Assembly (NCBI GenBank): GCA_047615875.1
Contig: JBLHGU010000265.1
Span: 1-6,908, forward strand
Length of the DNA stretch: 6,908 bases
Source of the DNA: JBLHGU01 sp047615875
Lineage (GTDB): Bacteria; Pseudomonadota; Gammaproteobacteria; Arenicellales; CAJQKF01
Reading direction: 5' to 3'
The position numbers were made by a program, and so were the translations under genes. The notes below the pieces were generated by a model. The model was not told the DNA's origin, searched no databases, and saw only the letters and a program-made list of their open reading frames with translations. This document shows positions 6,029 through 6,908 of this stretch, piece by piece; positions within the stretch are counted from its first letter, which is position 1, and each line of letters starts with the position of its first letter.

Positions 6029-6782
6029 ATGGCAGTGGAGCGAAGGGGCAACGTTAACCTGTCAAGATTGTCGGACAACCGGAAACGGGATGACTCGATG
6101 ATTGAGACAAAGTCATTTGCAATAAGCAAACGGGAAATCTGGGAGGCCTGGAAGATCGTTCGGCGTAACAGAGGAGGTCCTGGCATTGATGGCGAGACGA
6201 TACAGAAGTTTGAACAGGGACTAAGTAAGAATCTGTACAAGCTATGGAATCGGATGGCCTCAGGCAGTTATATGCCCAAGGGTGTAAAGCGAGTGGACAT
6301 CCCCAAACCTGATGGTAGAACCCGCCCATTGGGGATTCCGAGTGTATCGGACAGGATCGCCCAGGCAGTGGTGAAGCGCAGATTGGAACCAGAGCTCGAA
6401 CAGGTTTTTAGTGAGAGTTCCTATGGGTTCAGGCCCAACCGATCTGCGAAACAGGCCGTGCAGAAAGCGCGAGAGAACTGCTGGAGAAAAGCGTGGGTTG
6501 TGGATATTGACATTCAGTCGTTCTTCGATGAGATCGATCATGATTTGCTGATGAAGGCGGTTAGGTATCATAGCCAAGACACGTGGATCACTTTGTACGT
6601 TGAAAGGTGGTTAACCACTCCGGTGGAACTGGTAGATGGGTCGATAGAGGAAATGGGTCGTGGTACCCCACAAGGTGGGGTGGTCTCGCCGCTATTGGCC
6701 AATCTATTTCTCCATTATGCGTTTGATAACTGGACTGAGACCCATCATCCTGCGGTTCAATTTGAGAGATACGCAGACGATA
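6029..6782 (+). CDS. ltrA: Group II intron reverse transcriptase/maturase, interrupted after YADD
   Basis: This is the N-terminal ~251 residues of an intron-encoded reverse transcriptase/maturase, which helps the intron RNA splice and copies it into new DNA sites. Counted from ATG6029: NRGGPGIDGETIQKFE at 47-62, VKRVDIPKPDGRTRPLGIPSVSDRIAQ near 86-112 (RT1-2), SYGFRPNRSAKQAV at 131-144 (RT2a), VVDIDIQSFFDEIDH at 157-171 with the first catalytic Asp at 161, RGTPQGGVVSPLLANLFLHYAFD at 211-233 (RT4), and FERYADD at 245-251 with the other two catalytic aspartates. The full protein would normally run on through the thumb, maturase (X) and often an HNH domain. Here the frame passes into unrelated sequence and stops at 6836-6838, because a second intron begins at 6783 after the first base of the next codon. 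ATG6029 has a good GAAGG Shine-Dalgarno; ATG6098 (MIETKSF) is the alternative and has a weaker one. Splicing of the inner intron could restore the gene. Confidence 0.85.
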
Positions 6783-6908
6783 GTGTGCCACGAAGGTGCA
6801 CAGGAGGACGAAGTCCTCCGTGCAGCAATGCTGCATAAGAGATGAGGGTGGGCCCCTCGGAGCCGCTATTCAGGTGGAGGCTTCAAACCACCGTAAGCTG
6901 CGCCGGTA
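6783..6908 (+). mobile_element. Group II intron 2, nested in the reverse transcriptase gene of intron 1 (5' end only)
   Basis: At 6783 the reverse transcriptase coding sequence gives way to GTGTGCCACGAAGG, a group II 5' end matching the first bases of intron 1 (GTGCGCCACGA). A long hairpin follows (6797-6824): TGCAC pairs with GTGCA and GGAGGAC with GTCCTCC around a GAA loop, with one bulged A. The conserved block at 6840-6859 then follows, and TCAAACCACC at 6883-6892. Intron 2 differs from intron 1 between the conserved blocks, so it is a relative and not a duplicate of the same copy. It has the same orientation as its host and could therefore splice out of the host transcript. Only 126 bases are visible. 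Confidence 0.75.
6840..6908 (+). repeat. Conserved intron domain I block (shared with 5611-5675)
   Basis: This is the second copy of the conserved domain I block, starting 57 bases into intron 2. It repeats the order GATGAGGGT, GGCCCCTCG, TCAAACCACC, AAGCTGC and GGTA seen in intron 1, with free variation between these blocks. The window ends within it. Confidence 0.8.

Larger units (their letters stand above)
5549..6908 (+). mobile_element. Group II intron 1 (retroelement), 3' end beyond the window
   Basis: The element begins with GTGCGCC at 5549, the usual group II 5' consensus (GUGYG). About 480 bases of structured, gene-free sequence follow, then an intron-encoded reverse transcriptase in the position expected for domain IV. 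The segment near 5905-5945 (CGTGGGAACCTG and TTGTAATGTTAAGG) resembles the domain I-III tail of other bacterial group II introns. The element is in plus orientation, opposite to the methyltransferase gene, and inserted in intergenic DNA; I see no interrupted coding exon upstream. Its reverse transcriptase gene is cut by a second intron at 6783. The remainder of the reverse transcriptase and domains V and VI are not in view, so activity cannot be judged. Confidence 0.85.

Noticed and set aside
6783..6845. A simple one-base frameshift in the reverse transcriptase, with the other frame reading IVCHEGAQEDEV after YADD
   Set aside because: The apparent continuation is tempting because it starts like the usual residues after YADD, but the same bases begin a group II 5' end that aligns with intron 1 from its first base and leads into a strong hairpin and the conserved 20-base block. 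The frame also stops after about 20 residues. A nested intron explains more.
1..6908. CRISPR arrays, tRNA or rRNA genes
   Set aside because: No regularly spaced short repeats, no cloverleaf with a T-loop consensus and no rRNA signature was seen on either strand.

Overview
The window looks like an accessory, mosaic stretch of a bacterial chromosome, most likely a Gram-negative proteobacterium and possibly a marine or salt-exposed gammaproteobacterium. That placement is inference from the style of the NhaA and group II intron proteins; no rRNA, tRNA or housekeeping marker is present to fix the taxon. Base composition changes along the window by eye: the first large gene and the right-hand intron region are fairly balanced, while about 2.4-5.5 kb is clearly AT-richer. 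Gene orientation flips at the same boundaries, which suggests separately acquired blocks.

Layout. (1) Positions 1-97 may hold the 3' tail of an upstream gene. (2) About 242/286-2397 (+) encodes a roughly 700-residue protein with an N-terminal glycosyltransferase-like (GT-A-type) domain fused to a C-terminal six-blade beta-propeller. Its start is problematic and suggests a one-base frameshift in a T run at 261-264. (3) 2398-2771 is a gene-poor stretch. (4) 2772-4345 (-) is a probable two-gene transcript of nhaA (Na+/H+ antiporter) followed by a small membrane protein that I recognise as a bacterial TMEM65-family member. Two adjacent perfect dyads lie upstream of nhaA, and two diverged copies of a ~39-nt direct repeat bracket the pair. 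(5) 4650-5462 (-) is a class I SAM-dependent methyltransferase. (6) From 5549 (+) to the end lies a group II intron: a ribozyme 5' part and a reverse transcriptase/maturase gene. That gene is interrupted immediately after its YADD catalytic motif by the 5' end of a second, related group II intron starting at 6783, giving a nested (twintron-like) arrangement that runs off the window.

How the parts may work together. NhaA exports Na+ against the proton gradient. TMEM65 proteins are linked in mitochondria to Na+-dependent Ca2+ efflux, so the nhaA-TMEM65 pair may be a small Na+/H+ plus Na+-coupled cation-transport module; this is inference. The glycosyltransferase-propeller protein, the methyltransferase and the introns show no evident functional link to it. 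The points most worth following up are the nhaA-TMEM65 pair with its palindromic upstream region and the intron-in-intron insertion at the reverse transcriptase active site.
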